This document shows, one piece after another, positions 23,094-33,969 of a DNA stretch of 64,000 nt (position 1 is its first letter; the number at the start of each line of letters is the position of its first letter). The notes below the pieces were generated by a model. The model saw nothing but the letters and a program-made list of their open reading frames with translations. It ran no database searches and had not been told where the DNA came from. The position numbers were made by a program, and so were the translations under genes. The stretch is from contig CM065818.1 of the NCBI GenBank assembly GCA_033398695.1, forward strand, positions 55,770,001 through 55,834,000, written 5' to 3'. The stretch is from Orobanche coerulescens. Its lineage: Eukaryota > Streptophyta > Magnoliopsida > Lamiales > Orobanchaceae.

Positions 23094-24654
23094 CAGTTTT
23101 GTACACTTATCCATGGTTTGTATCTATAAAATTCACCTATAATTGAGCTAGTCTACTCGTTTTTTGCTTTTAATTTATTAGTTTTAATAATTTTATTTTT
23201 ATCGGATGATGATCAGATTAAATAACTGAATTACTCAAGAAACAACATGTTTAATAAATATTCTATTTATTGAATTTTGATATATTCATGTTGTAGGGCT
23301 TTCCGAGACGAATTCGGCAGTCTTTCTGGATTCAAAATCAAAGTTATATATCAAAAGTTATCATCCGAAGAAGATATGGGGCAAAAACGCAAAATCTGAG
23401 AAATTCTGGGCTGAAAACGTAACTATCAAAGCTTCAAATGAGCAAATTTACGAAGCCACGTTACGTAGTAACATTCGGGAGTTATGGTAGTAAGTCACCC
23501 TTGTTACGTAGTAACTCACGAATGTTACTAGTAACACTTGACAATTGCTATGATTTGTCTAATTTTTATACTTTTGGTGTATTATTGAGGGATGGTGGCA
23601 TTGATCCGATCTAATGTAATAATCTTTGGAGTTTTGGAGCTATTAGATGACTTTAGGTGTATAAATAGACCCCTTAGATCCTTCATCATTCATCTTATAA
23701 TTTTCCATTTTTTGTAAACTTTTCTTTTTGTGTGAAGAACACACTTGTGTTCTTGAGTGATCTTTGTAAGTGTGGTATAGTATATGTTGTTCAGAGAGTT
23801 TATTGCTTCTATCTCCTTTATCTACTAAGGGAGTTAGGATCAATTCTTTCTCTTGATTTAACTAAAAATGACCACAAAAGCTTGTAACATGTGTAATAAA
23901 CCCTTCATGGGCTAAGTAATTTTTAGTTGGGATTATAAACAAGGTTAGTCAGGTTATTTATATTTGTATAAAGATCTATTGTGAATTACTTATTATTGTG
24001 TGTGATTTTCATTGTTTTAACAATCTTTATTTATTTGGCCAATAAATGACGATATTTATGGTCTTCATATGTTTCGAAAGAAAATATATTTGATTAGATC
24101 AAATGATCTTCACTTTAAGTTGTTCTAGGGGATAGAAATATACCCCTAGTCCTTAGATGATTCTTTGAGTTATTTTTATAAATCCTAATGCTATGTATTG
24201 AAGCCAATCAACATAGAAATATAGTGGATTGATTCAATATATAAGGGGCGTTTTATAGTTCGAAAGAGAAACCGTCTTTTTAAGGAAAATCGAATCTACA
24301 CAACATAATAAGTAAATTCATCTTATGATCTCCAATACATCTTTTATAACTAATGACGAACTAAGTTTGTAATCCCAACTATTTCATTTTATCGATAATC
24401 AATCTATTATTATTGCTATCTTTTTATTTCCTTATAATATTAGAACTATTATTGCAATTTCTTTGCAATTATTAAACCAAACTTTTTAATTGTGTGTTTA
24501 ACTCATCTTAAGTATCTATAAAAATAGACTAATAGTGTATAATTCAAATTATAACAAAACTTCCTTGTGGGATCGATAAACCGGACTCAAAAAGTCCACT
24601 TTACTACTTGATACGATATCGTGCACTTGCGATAGTTACACTAAAAGCGTGTCA
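23094..24654 (+). repeat. E2 5' LTR
   Basis: 1561 bp. TATAAATAG lies at 23660-23668. The palindrome array (23461-23536) is degraded: cores read TTACGTAGTAA and TTATGGTAGTAA where the sister LTR has TTACGGCCGTAA, while the flanks are almost unchanged. Confidence 0.9.
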
Positions 24655-24660
24655 AGTTTT

Positions 24661-24670
24661 TGGCGCCGTT
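24661..24670 (+). promoter_or_regulatory. E2 primer binding site, damaged
   Basis: TGGCGCCGTT matches tRNA-Asp, but the next bases are CTTAGAAG instead of the GCCGGGGA seen in E1, so only 10 nt could pair. Confidence 0.7.
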
Positions 24671-24890
24671 CTTAGAAGTATAAGTTATATTTGAAATCTT
24701 ACATTGTAAACTATTTTTATAGGTACAAATTTCTCGACGTTGTAACTTAGTACTCAATTGTGTTTGTCGGTCAAGTGGCGGATAACGGTACTCGTGACTA
24801 TTAAAGTCGGATTTTTGATTTCCCACAACAAGCGATATTTGTAGATATTTTCTTCAATTATTTTCATTGTCATTTTATTTTTATTTTTTT

Positions 24891-25424
24891 ATGGAAGAAA
24901 CATTGTATAAAATCGAAAAAGATTTCCCTTTCTAAGCAAAAATGCAATTTTAAAAATTTACAAGACAAGGCTTGAAAGGATGAGGTTGCTTATGAATAAA
25001 AGCATACCTTTTGACATAAGATTCATTATCGAAGCCAAAGTAAGAATAGAAGGTGAATTCACGAAACACCGACTAGATTTTACCAGGGCTTGGAAAAAGT
25101 TCATATGCCAAGAAACGACGAGCAAAGATGCTAGCCGTTTGCTATAAATGTGCTAGATGGGCGTAATGTAAAATGTCGATCTTTAGGAATTCCATCTACA
25201 AACAGAGAAGATAAAATTCGGTTCATTAATGATGGTGAATAAGGAGAATTTAGATAATATCGAAATTTCTCTTGACACGCATCCTAGTGGACTTGTATAT
25301 TACGAATTCAATGTTTGTGGAATAAATTCAAACCGAATATGAACAACGTCTTGGGAATCGGCGTTAAAAGACCTGTTTGCCAATTTGTAAGAAAATTGGA
25401 TGGGAAGCTTCTCCCGACTCATAG
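24891..25424 (+). pseudogene. E2 ORF1: decayed copy of the Cys-rich protein
   Basis: Starts ATGGAAGAAACATTG in the place of E1 ORF1 and stays alignable to KLDGKLLP near the end, but small indels and a stop soon after the start break it. It confirms that the Cys-rich ORF belongs to the E family, not to one copy. Confidence 0.75.
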
Positions 25425-25646
25425 AAGGCGTTTAGGCCGTTTCGAACGTAAAATCAGAGGAAGATGTGAGCCACAATCACAACTACCGTACATACGCGTA
25501 AGTATCTTTTATTTTTATCGTGTGGTGAGATTTTACGAATAAAAAATGTGATACGCGATAAAAGCTTTCATTATTCTATTGAGTAGTTGAAGCACAATCA
25601 AACGCAATCACAAACTTGTTAAACAATTTTTACCTTCTTTTTCTTC

Positions 25647-25655
25647 TATAAATAA
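25647..25655 (+). promoter_or_regulatory. Possible internal TATA box for the E2 LOG-like gene
   Basis: TATAAATAA 79 bp before the ATG, followed by a CT-rich leader (CTTTCTCTTGGTTTCTTTC) typical of plant 5' UTRs. The same arrangement is kept in E1. Confidence 0.55.
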
Positions 25656-25733
25656 ACTTTCTCTTGGTTTCTTTCATTCATCCCTCAAACTTGCACTTTT
25701 CTGTTTCTCTCTAAAAAATTTTTCTTTTCAAAA

Positions 25734-26355
25734 ATGGAGTCATCATCTTCAACAAAAAAATTTAACACAAGACGCATTTTTGGTGGAGCTAGTTACGGAA
25801 AAGAGGCATGCTTTCAAGCACCCACAACTTGGGTCGTACCTTAGGAGAAAAATGCATTCATGTAGTTTACGGTGGAGGAAGTCTAGGTTTAATGGGACGA
25901 GCTGCATACGCCTATATGGAAGGAGTAAGAGTGTTGGGAATAATCCCAAAACCTCCGGTGAAAGTAAAATCACCGGGTCAACTATTGGAGATGAGTTTAG
26001 ATATGTGAATATGCAAGATCGCATAACTCACATGATAAATAATTCTGGCGCCTTTATCACCCTTCCCGGTGGTTTTGGCACCCTTGAGGAACTTTTTCAT
26101 GTGGTTACCAGAGCCCAGCTAAATGTTCATCAAAAACCAATAGGTGTGCTTAATGTCAATGGTTTCTTTGATGGTTTACTGTCTTTCATCGACTACTCTG
26201 CTGAAAAGGGCTTTATTTCCGAGCGTGCAAAACGAATCATAGTCGTTGCAACAACACCAGAAGAACTAATCAAAAAACTCAATGAATTTGTGCCTCAACC
26301 AGATCCAGCTCTAGCTAAAATTGTCTGGGTAGAAGATTTTACCGTGAGAAAATGA
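25734..26355 (+). pseudogene. E2 LOG-like cytokinin riboside 5'-monophosphate phosphoribohydrolase, two frameshifts
   Basis: LOG enzymes hydrolyse cytokinin nucleotides to free-base cytokinin and ribose 5-phosphate in the cytosol. From ATG 25734 the frame gives MESSSSTKKF and GGASYGKEACF. A shift near 25810 leads to HNLGRTLGEKCIHVVYGGG, SLGLMG and VRVLGIIPKPP. A second shift near 25970 leads to ITGSTIGDEF, then the signature [10 protein letters not shown] (PGGxGTxxE), [20 protein letters not shown], and the stop after DFTVRK. The span equals about 207 codons, close to normal LOG length (~210-220 aa), with no introns. The last 125 codons are open. Both substrate motifs are present, but the protein cannot be made from this copy. 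Confidence 0.9.
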
Positions 26356-26783
26356 AAAGTGGATTCATTCCTCTCCCTTTGATAACCCATGTCAGACCTC
26401 TTGTATTTTTACTTTCTGTCGTGTGTAATAATCGTGCTAAATGGTGGCAGCTTAAGGAGTTTCTTCTTGATCTCTTGACGCGCATCTATTCGCGATTTAT
26501 GTATTGTTATTTAATTACTGTAATGTTTATTGTGTGTTTTTTTTTATAAAAACTTTGATGGCAGCGTAAGGCGACTCTTCGGACTTTTTTGATGCGCATC
26601 TTAAAAATTGTGTTATACTTACGAGTATATTTTATTTTCTTTTGTTGTGTGCCTCGTATATTTATTCTCTTGCAGATTCTAAAAGGCGTTAGCTCAGATA
26701 ACAACTTTCTTAACAGGGAGTATTCTGCTTTTCTGCATTGATTTTTATTTTTTTTAATTTTAAACTGAGGACAGTTTTATTTT

Positions 26784-26797
26784 CAAGTTTGGGGGTG
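26784..26797 (+). promoter_or_regulatory. E2 internal polypurine-tract copy
   Basis: CAAGTTTGGGGGTG, identical to the terminal polypurine tract at 28004-28017, preceded by AAACTGAGGACAGTTTTA. Conserved in E1 (11278-11291). Could act as a second plus-strand priming site (inference). Confidence 0.6.
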
Positions 26798-27238
26798 GTT
26801 TGTTTTAGTATTTTGGTGTGTTTTGATTGATTTGGTTTTTGGTGTGTTTTGATTGATTTGGTTATTTGGTGTGTTTTGATTGATTTGGTTATTTGCCTTA
26901 ATTTATATATATATATATATATATATATAGTATTTTGATTTTTGAGATTTCTAGATCTGGCCATAACACCAATAAATTAGCTATATACAAGCTTCTAAAA
27001 TCGTTTTAACCGGTAAAAAAATTGTATATTCCAAAAATTTTTGAGCCTTAATCTCTCTTTCCAAGCCTTGTAATTATCATATAAAATCGAGTCATTCGTT
27101 ACCTTGAGAAAAGAAGAATCAATTGGTTGATGAAAAATAAAACTGAAATTTACTTAATTTGTGGAGTTTTTGATTTTTCATGCTTAATTAAAAAATGATT
27201 TTCTGCAAAAATTCTATTCCCTAAAAAAAGGAGTCATT

Positions 27239-27550
27239 GGTGAAAAGAGCTACACGTAAGCAAATAACGGTGTGAAAGCTATCACCTAAAAAAATAAATG
27301 ACGAAAAGGAGAAGTGTTGAGCAGCAACAGCTGCCTAATTTTGGAAGTCTTAAATTTTGCGAAAAATAAAGGACTAACCATTGTTGGTGCGTAGCTGCCG
27401 TCTAAGAAAAATTGGTGAAAAGAGCTACACGTTAGCAAATAACGGTGTGAAAGCTATCACCTTTTTACAAAAAAAGAAAAATAATGAGATAGAAATTGTG
27501 TTAGTGAAAAGAGCTACACGTTAGCAAATAACGGTGTGAAAGCTATCACT
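27239..27550 (+). ncRNA. E2 triplicated 48-nt hairpin
   Basis: Copies at 27239-27286, 27414-27461 and 27503-27550. Each folds with GGTGA/TCACC outer arms, AGCT/AGCT, and CGTTA/TAACG around GCAAA. The third copy has AGTGA paired with TCACT, a compensatory change that extends to TTAGTGA/TCACTAA. The unit lies in the 3' noncoding RNA of the element. Role unknown; a packaging, dimerisation or RNA-stability signal would be plausible. Confidence 0.7.
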
Positions 27551-28003
27551 AAAAGGGATGTAGTTTATGAGCAGATTTGAATTAATTAGCAGCTGAATTT
27601 CAATACACTCAATTTTGTGAAAATCACAATATTTGATGACACCAATAAAATTCTTCTTCATATTGAGTCGAAAAATAAACGAGTGATCGAGAGCAACCAT
27701 TAAAGGGAGTCGTGTGTATCACGAGTGGGAAAGAAATAATCAACTTATTGGGGGGAAACCTTACATTTTGGAATTACAAAATAAAAACCGTGTTTTAACT
27801 TCAAAAACATTAGTAGATTTATTTTGAATCTTGATTTATTTCTATCTACTGTATAAAGCTGGTTGTTGTTTATTAATGGCATTTTGATCTCCTTTTCTCT
27901 TTTTATATTTTAATTTATGTATGTATTAATTTTCTTATTTTTGTTTTATTTTTATTTTTGGAGTGTGAATAATAAAGAGTCTTGCTCGGGACTAGCAAGA
28001 ATT

Positions 28004-28017
28004 CAAGTTTGGGGGTG
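28004..28017 (+). promoter_or_regulatory. E2 polypurine tract
   Basis: CAAGTTTGGGGGTG abuts the 3' LTR start TGATAAG at 28018. Confidence 0.85.
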
Positions 28018-28720
28018 TGATAAGTGTCAGTTTTGTAGACTTATCCATGGTTTGTATCGATAACATTCACCCATAATTGAGCTAGTCTACTCGTTTTTTG
28101 CTTTTAATTTATTAGTTTTAATAATTTTATTTTTATCGCATGATGATCAGATAAAATAACTGAATTACTCAAGAAACAACATGTTTAATAAATATTCTAT
28201 TTATTGAATTTTGATATATTCATGTTGTAGGGGTTTCCGAGACGAATTCGGCAGTCTTTCCGGATTCAAAATCAGAGTTATATATCAAAAGTTATCATCC
28301 GAAGAAGATCTGGGGCAAAAACGCAAAGTCTGAGAAATTCTGGGCTGAAAACGTATCTATCAAAGCTTCAAATGAGCAAATTTACGAAGCCACGTTACGG
28401 CCGTAACATTCAGGAGTTACGGCCGTAAGTCACCCTTGTTACTACCAGTAACTCGTGAATGTTACGCCGTAACTCTTGATTGCTATGATTTGTCTAATTT
28501 TTTATACTTTTGGTGTATTATTGAGGGGATGGTGGCATTGATCCGATCTAATGTAATAATGCTGGAGTTTTGGAGTTATTAGATGACTTTAGGTGTATAA
28601 ATAGACCCCTTAGATCCTTCATCATTCATCATTCATCTTATAATTTTCTATTTTTTGTAAACTTTTCTTTTTGTGTAAAGAACACACTTGTGTTCTTGAG
28701 TGATCTTTGTAAGTGTGGTA

Positions 28721-31654
28721 TGTAATATCCGCAATTTTCAATTTTCGGTAAATTTCTTTTTTCGGCGGAAGTCCGTTTTGACGACTCGCTCATGACCGTT
28801 TCGTCATTTCGAGAATGATTAATTCTGCACTTTTTGTCATCCGAGTTCGTTTCGGTATCGTTTTGTTGAGTTCCGAGTTTTTTAGCGACTTTTCCGCACT
28901 TGAGTGCGATTCTTGCGAATCTCGTCAAAGCGCCGTTTGAGTTTCTCGTAAGTTCATTTAATGTTATTATTCATGTTGCGAGCTTTGGTTTGGTGTTTCG
29001 ATTGCGTATCGTGATTTTCGGACGTTTTGGGCCATTTTCGTAATTTCCCAAAGTTTTGGGTAATTACTTCCGTTGTCGAATTCCGAGCCTTCGGGTGGTC
29101 GGAATCGTGTGTTCTATTAGCTCTTAGATTCGTCTTTGCGAGTACTTCGTAACCGTAACTTCGATTCGTATTCAGGTTCGGGTTTCGGGGTCGTTCGGAC
29201 GTAATTTGGCCTCTGTCTGAGGGGCTCGCCTGCACTGTGCAACACGGACTGAAAATGGCGCCGCTGAGCGCCGTGTCTGCGCCGGTCGGCCAGATCGGCA
29301 GCCCTGCCGAGACACGGCCGAGACACACGGCGCTGCTCGGGCCGCTTGTCGTGTCCGTGGCAGCCTATAAATATGGTCGAGGCTGCTTTTTTTTCACTCA
29401 TTTCATTTCGTATACATCCAGTCCGCGGCTGGAGTCTTTGGGAAGTCGAAGACAATTTTTTATAAAATGAATACACGAAGTTTTTGAGTTCATAACATCA
29501 ATTGATCATCACGTAACATCCTTGATCCAAATGAATCAAGGCAAGTTTTCTTAAAATCTAGTTTTGGGGATTTTGTTCGATTTGTCCGTTTAATCCGTTT
29601 TAACTCAGAATAGTGATCTATTTATGATTTTTAAACAATATTATGTCGAATTACTTGCTGTTTCTCGGTTGAATCGCCGAGGATTCGTCGTTTTATTGAG
29701 TGTCTTATCGACGCCTTGAAGGTGTTCGATAAAATGTCGCAAAGAGGATTCGAGCGTTCTACGATTATTCTTCCTCGTTCGTTCGTTAATTTATTGATGG
29801 TATGATGTTAGGGTCAGATTTCTCGCAAAGAATTCGAGTCGGAACCCTTCCGTTCGTCGTTTTCTTTAAGATTTTCGATCGTGGGTGTATTCATTGTCTT
29901 CGCCGGAGAATCGTAGGTGTTCGAGGTGTCCCGACTGATCCGTGATTGTGGGAGTGTCCGGTATCGATTATCGAGGCAAGTACCTTGCCCATACTTTTCT
30001 TATTTTATGGATATGATAATTGGTGATCATCTTGGTGTGTTTGTTTATTTGTTTGAAATGAGTTTTCAAAAGACTCGGCTAGCCTCGTTAAAGGCTCACT
30101 TTCAAAACGCGTGTGTTTTGTAAATTGTGTGGGTTGTAAGTGACTACATGAACCCCTTGGATATGTTTAGTGTTGATGTTGCGCTTGATAATGTGTGGGT
30201 ACGTATATTGTTTCTTTCTGTCGTGTTATGGTTGACGTGCGTGTTGTTATTTATTCGTGTGGTCGTGGACTGGCGGATAAATTATGTGAATTGGTGTATT
30301 GATTTGATAATTGTTACAACGATTGAATGTGTGCTTGAGGTTTGTGATAATGTGGATACTTGTTGTGAGAAACGTCGTATCCGGGAACCTCTGAGGGCGG
30401 GGCGTGCACTCCGGCCTGGTGTATGCTGCAATGTGCGGCTCCATATGGGTGGTGAACGCCGGTGTTACCTAATGCACGCGCAAGGGGCGGCTCTTGCGGG
30501 AGTGACGCCGGTGCGGTGACATGTTCAATGAGCGGCCAACATGATGGAAGTGAACGCCGGTACACAGGTGCGCAAGGGAGGCGCCTGGCAGGCTTATTGG
30601 TTACGGGTATTTGTGTGATAGCTAAGACCCCGTTACCGAACGTTGTTCGTTTCTCAAATTCTTCCAACTCACTTTTAAATGTTTGTCTTGATATAGACCG
30701 CGATTCGTGTTTTTTGAAAGCTTGCTTCAACTTGTTTTTAAAGCGTTGGTATCAGGGTTAATTAACCAAGGAGGTTTGACGAAACCTCCGAGGGTTAATT
30801 AATCGGGGGTCTTGAGCAGGATATGTCGAATGAGAGATTGTACCTTTGATTGTATTGTGGTGCTATTCTGTGTTTTGGGTCGAGGACCATGTGGAATGTT
30901 GAGATGATTGATCTCGTGTTGATATTATTTGGGTTTGGGGTCGAGAACCCCATGTGATGTTGAGATGTTTGATCTCGTGTCGATATTATTTGGTTTTGTG
31001 TCGAGAATCCCGTGGAAATATTTGTGAAGACTCGTTTGTGTTGATTGAGTGGCTTTCTTGCAAATTGTTTTCTATTAAAACTCTCGATGGCATCTTTAAA
31101 ACTGTTTTATAAATAGTTTCCCTTTATCTGTGATCTTTCGGTTTTGAGAAATGTTTATCAAACTCATGCCTCGGGAAGTACTTTTCGTTACGTTTGGATT
31201 TTGAGGATTCTGGTTATTGTTATTCGTGAAATGTGAATGGTATGGCTCGTATTTGCACTTTGTTCTTGCACTAGCAAAACAGTGGAGTTTCTTGACCCCA
31301 GTATTCGGGGGGTGGATGTCTGTTTTTGCATTCAGGTTTGGGAGCATAACACAGGGTCGGCATGGAGGATGATGAAAGATGAACGATACTAATCACACGA
31401 GGATCCGTATGAGGTCATTGGTATAGTTATAGTTTATTTTCCGCTGTAGTATTCTTTCCCGTTGTATGGGAGTGTGTTGTACTCGACCCCTGCGTGGGCA
31501 TGTAATGAGTTTGAGTTGTATGTATTTATTGAAAGACCAAATCGGTCTACTTAGTCATTTTAGCCTTAAAGGCATTTTCGAGTTGTTCTATGTTGTTACC
31601 ATCCTGGTAGATCCTTGAGGAAAGGTTCTACGGCGTGTAATATCCCTGAGCGGA
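28721..31654 (+). repeat. G3 5' LTR
   Basis: Close to the 3' copy over ~2.9 kb, but the last ~14 bases (TTGGGGGTGTTACA) are deleted next to the primer site, and the double hairpin near 31274-31312 is damaged. TATAAATA lies at 29366-29373. Confidence 0.9.
29253..29360 (+). repeat. G3 5' LTR GC-rich inverted-repeat array upstream of the TATA box
   Basis: GCGCCGTGTC, GACACGGC, GGCGCCG and CACGGCGC words alternate in both orientations up to TATAAATA. The equivalent block of the sister LTR (34489-34609) has the same words in a different arrangement, although flanking LTR sequence is almost identical. Confidence 0.7.
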
Positions 31655-33969
31655 TGGTATCAGAGAGTAGGTTGTGGAAACCTAGGCTGTCGGGTCAGTG
31701 GTGTCTGTTGAGTTGTGTCTCGTCGGATTTTGTCTGACGGAGTCGTGTCGCGACGCGTCGTCTGAGTTTGTTGGTCGTGATTAGTATCGTGGGGCGATCA
31801 TCATATTCGTGCGACCTGTGGAAGTAAGTCTCCCTTGTTTGTGTTGTGCCTCGTGTGACACGGGCTATTTTTATGATTATTTGTTAAGTGGTTGAATCCT
31901 TATGTGGATTTTGATTTCACGATATGTATTTAGTCGACTCTCGTATTTGATTTATACGAGGAGTGTCATCGCTTGTGATGTCTTTTTATTGTTGTTTTTG
32001 TCCGTTGTTAATGATTTTCGAATCGATTTGCACGTTTTACAAGTTCTCTTGTGGAAGCTTTGTGCTTATACACGTACGACTTGTTCACTAGTCGGTGCGG
32101 GAGGGTCCTTAGAGACTTCGAATGGGGTCAGTGGTTTTGTTCTGAATCCTAGGCGGTCTTCGACTCCGGTATTTTATCGTTTATTTCCGTTTAAAGACAT
32201 GTATTGTCTTTATTTTAAATATTTTGATGCGTGTACTAGGAGTTATTTTAGTGAATGTCGATACGTGTGAGTTTTGGGCGTTCTGGCCTATTGGATTTTT
32301 GAAAACCTTGAGTATCTTGGAAAAATAAATTTCGAGACATACTTTTCAAATGAGTTATTTCCTTGTGGTACATCCTAGGTGCCACAATATATTTCAAAAA
32401 TTTTCTACTTCGAGGACCAAAATGCTTTGAGATATTTTCAATGTTTTAGAAACACTTTTATTTAGACCCGAGGGTCGAATTCTAAAAGTTTTCACTAAGA
32501 GAAAGTGTCCTCATTTTTATCAAATGCGAAATGGTTCTCCAAAGTCTCGATAACGATGTTTCACATTTGTACTTTTTGAAAGGTGATACTCAAGATCAAT
32601 CGGTGTTCTTCTAAATTATTTCCAAAATGAGGTTTTCGTTTTTAAAACCTATCCATTCCCGTTTGAGGGCTGGGTATGTATGTATGATGTTCGCATTGTC
32701 ATTTTGATGTTTGCCCCCGAGTATGATCGAGTTGGCGGCGTGAGCGTTGAGTTGTTTTCCACACATTTGTTGTGTTAGCCCTCTGTGAGAGGTGGGATGT
32801 TGGTATTGAATGTTGCCATCTCGTGGTAATTTCTGCGTTATCGCGCATGTGTGAGCTGTTAGAGCTTGGTTTGGTATGACCGTGTGCATCGGTGATCGTT
32901 CCGTTATGTGTCGGTTGTTTAATGTCTTGTTACCTTGCTCCTGTTTTTGTGAATTTCGTGGACGAGGTCGGAGGTAATGCTCGTATTATTTTGACTTATG
33001 TATTTTATCTTTCTCTAGTCCATCGATTCACTCATGTTCGTTGGTACTTTATGAACTTGTTCTGTATTTCGGTTTCATCGTCCGAACGAGCTGTGATCTT
33101 GTTGTGGGTCGGTTTGGTTATCGATGTGACTTTTTCGGGTTCAGTTCGATTCTTGTGAACCTTGTTCGGGAGTGACATCATTTGGTTCTACTAGTTCTTT
33201 TATTCGAAGTGGATCAGATTTTGAACTTCTGTATATTCTACTTTGTCGACTCATTTATGTTCGTTGACATTTCTGAGCTTGTCCTGCCCCTTGTTTTTGT
33301 TTATCGAACGAATGTGGTATTGTTTCGGAATAACTCGTTTGTCGTTGTGACTTTTCAATCGCTACTCCCTTTCCTGTGGATCTTATGGGAATGCATGTCT
33401 TGTTGTTCTCACCAGATCATCCTGGGAGTTGTTGTTTGAATTTTATTATCCTTCGTGTTTCGGACATGATTGTTCGATTTTTGTTGTCTCGACCGTTTGT
33501 TTGTTCGGTTTTTGTTCTCGTTTCGTAATTGTTGAGCATTCAGGCTCCTTCGTAATTCCCTTAAGTTCGGAAATTAGTCTCGTTTTCGATCTTCCAACCC
33601 TTGGGCGGTGGGATTCCGTATTTGTTCAGCGATTGACTCGCGTTTTGATCAATGTACCGTTAGGTTGGTCAATCGTATTGATTTTCGTTCGTTGTGTTTT
33701 GCGATTGTTCGGATAATTGACTTGATTGTATTATCCATTCGATGACGCTTGTCATTTGTTGGTTTTATTATATCCCTAACGGCGACGTTGTGTTGGTCGC
33801 CGTGGAGCGTGTTTTCACACCGTATATTCCGTTGCGTTGTTTGTAATGTTTCGCCGTTGGGCGTTAGTTACACGTTTCTTGCGTATCTCGTTGAGTTTTC
33901 CTGGCGGGATATTGCTTCTCCCTACTTGTTTTAAGTTTCGGGACGAAACTTCTTTTAAGGAGGGTAGAA
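31655..33969 (+). other. G3 interior without recognisable genes
   Basis: Begins with the tRNA-iMet primer site TGGTATCAGAG and ends with a purine tract (AAGGAGGGTAGAA). T-rich on the plus strand; open frames of 61-122 codons encode Phe/Val/Leu-rich strings without motifs, which I do not call genes. Confidence 0.65.

Noticed and set aside
28638..28928. Minus-strand 96-codon frame across the E2/G3 junction
   Set aside because: It spans an insertion boundary and cannot be an evolved gene.
31902..33934. Run of open frames in the G3 interior as possible membrane proteins
   Set aside because: T-rich plus strand yields Phe/Leu/Val-rich frames in more than one register; no motif or conservation visible.
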